This document shows positions 63,716 to 64,000 of a stretch of 64,000 bases of DNA, piece after piece. The stretch covers positions 248,001 through 312,000 of the forward strand of contig NC_089423.1 in assembly GCF_013426205.1 (NCBI RefSeq). The letters are read 5' to 3'. Each line of letters opens with the position of its first letter. Positions within the stretch are counted from its first letter, which is position 1. Made by a program: the position numbers and the translations under genes. The DNA is from Metarhizium brunneum (taxonomy: Eukaryota; Ascomycota; Sordariomycetes; Hypocreales; Clavicipitaceae). Below the pieces are notes generated by a model. That model ran no database searches and had not been told where the DNA came from. It saw only the letters and a program-made list of their open reading frames with translations.

Positions 63716-64000
63716 AACTTCAATGCCGCCAACCCGGTATCCCAAACCAGAGCGGCCGTGGCTATTTCGTCCTACCTTAAACACCTCTTGGCCCTTCAAT
63801 CACCCATACGCAAAAGTCACAAGAGTATTCATGTCCGACGGTCCAAGTCGGATTCCAAAGGGCCACACGCCAGGCCTGTAATGAAAGTGGAATCAACTTC
63901 TGAGACTACAAATGCCACTGCCTGGCCAAGGTACGTATCAGTATTATACATTAATGTCCTCTCAACTCTCTGCTCTCGGTCTAATAAAGTGCAGGTTCGA

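Noticed and set aside
1..64000. A Starship giant transposon carrying the NLR and FunK1 genes
   Set aside because: The cargo would fit, but no tyrosine-recombinase (DUF3435) captain gene or element boundary is visible in the window.

Overview
The window looks like an accessory, repeat-rich stretch of a filamentous ascomycete (Pezizomycotina) genome. The support is direct: most genes carry short spliceosomal introns (about 44-101 nt) with GTAAGT/GTGAGT/GTATGT-type donors, CTAAC or CTGAC branch sites and YAG acceptors. The protein families are fungal (PNP-NACHT-ankyrin NLRs, FunK1-type kinases, Zn2Cys6 regulators, BCS1-like AAA ATPases, a chromovirus retrotransposon), and part of the window has collapsed into almost pure A+T, as repeat-induced point mutation (RIP) produces. 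The species cannot be named from the sequence. No tRNA, rRNA, CRISPR array or prokaryotic gene was seen.

Layout. 1-4.5 kb: a small MADS-box-like gene, a decayed chromodomain gene and an unknown membrane-anchored protein. 4.5-18.5 kb: an NLR island with two intact PNP-NACHT-ankyrin genes in opposite orientation, a collapsed third NLR copy and a degenerate J-domain gene. 18.9-24.5 kb: a chromodomain gene, an unknown ORF and a BCS1-like AAA ATPase. 24.9-31.4 kb: a complete Ty3/gypsy chromovirus with apparently identical 149-bp LTRs, a 5-bp target duplication and a textbook -1 frameshift signal between gag and pol. 32-38.6 kb: a convergent gene pair, a broken FunK1 kinase and a Zn2Cys6 gene whose promoter and first codons duplicate those of the AAA gene. 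39.6-46 kb: a stop-interrupted gene, a tiny multi-exon gene, mevalonate kinase (the only obvious housekeeping gene) and a kinase remnant. 46-51.5 kb: an intact FunK1 kinase, another chromodomain relic and a Myb/SANT-like gene. 51.5-54 kb: no recognisable gene. 54-58.4 kb: an extreme AT island containing a transposon-like element with about 72-bp inverted ends. 58.4-62.7 kb: a head-to-head pair of pseudogenes, a subtilisin-like protease and a gasdermin-like protein. 63.1 kb to the end: the start of an unknown gene.

How the genes fit together. Much of the content belongs to families known or suspected to act in fungal non-self recognition and regulated cell death: NLRs with nucleoside-phosphorylase-like effector domains, and a protease/gasdermin-like pair arranged like the HET-Q2/HET-Q1 module. 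The rest is a regulatory and transposon-derived repertoire undergoing duplication, chimerism and decay. The strongest new observations are the dead gasdermin/subtilase module, the shared promoter-exon that created a chimeric Zn2Cys6 gene, the NLR relic made by large internal deletions, and the gag-pol frameshift signal.
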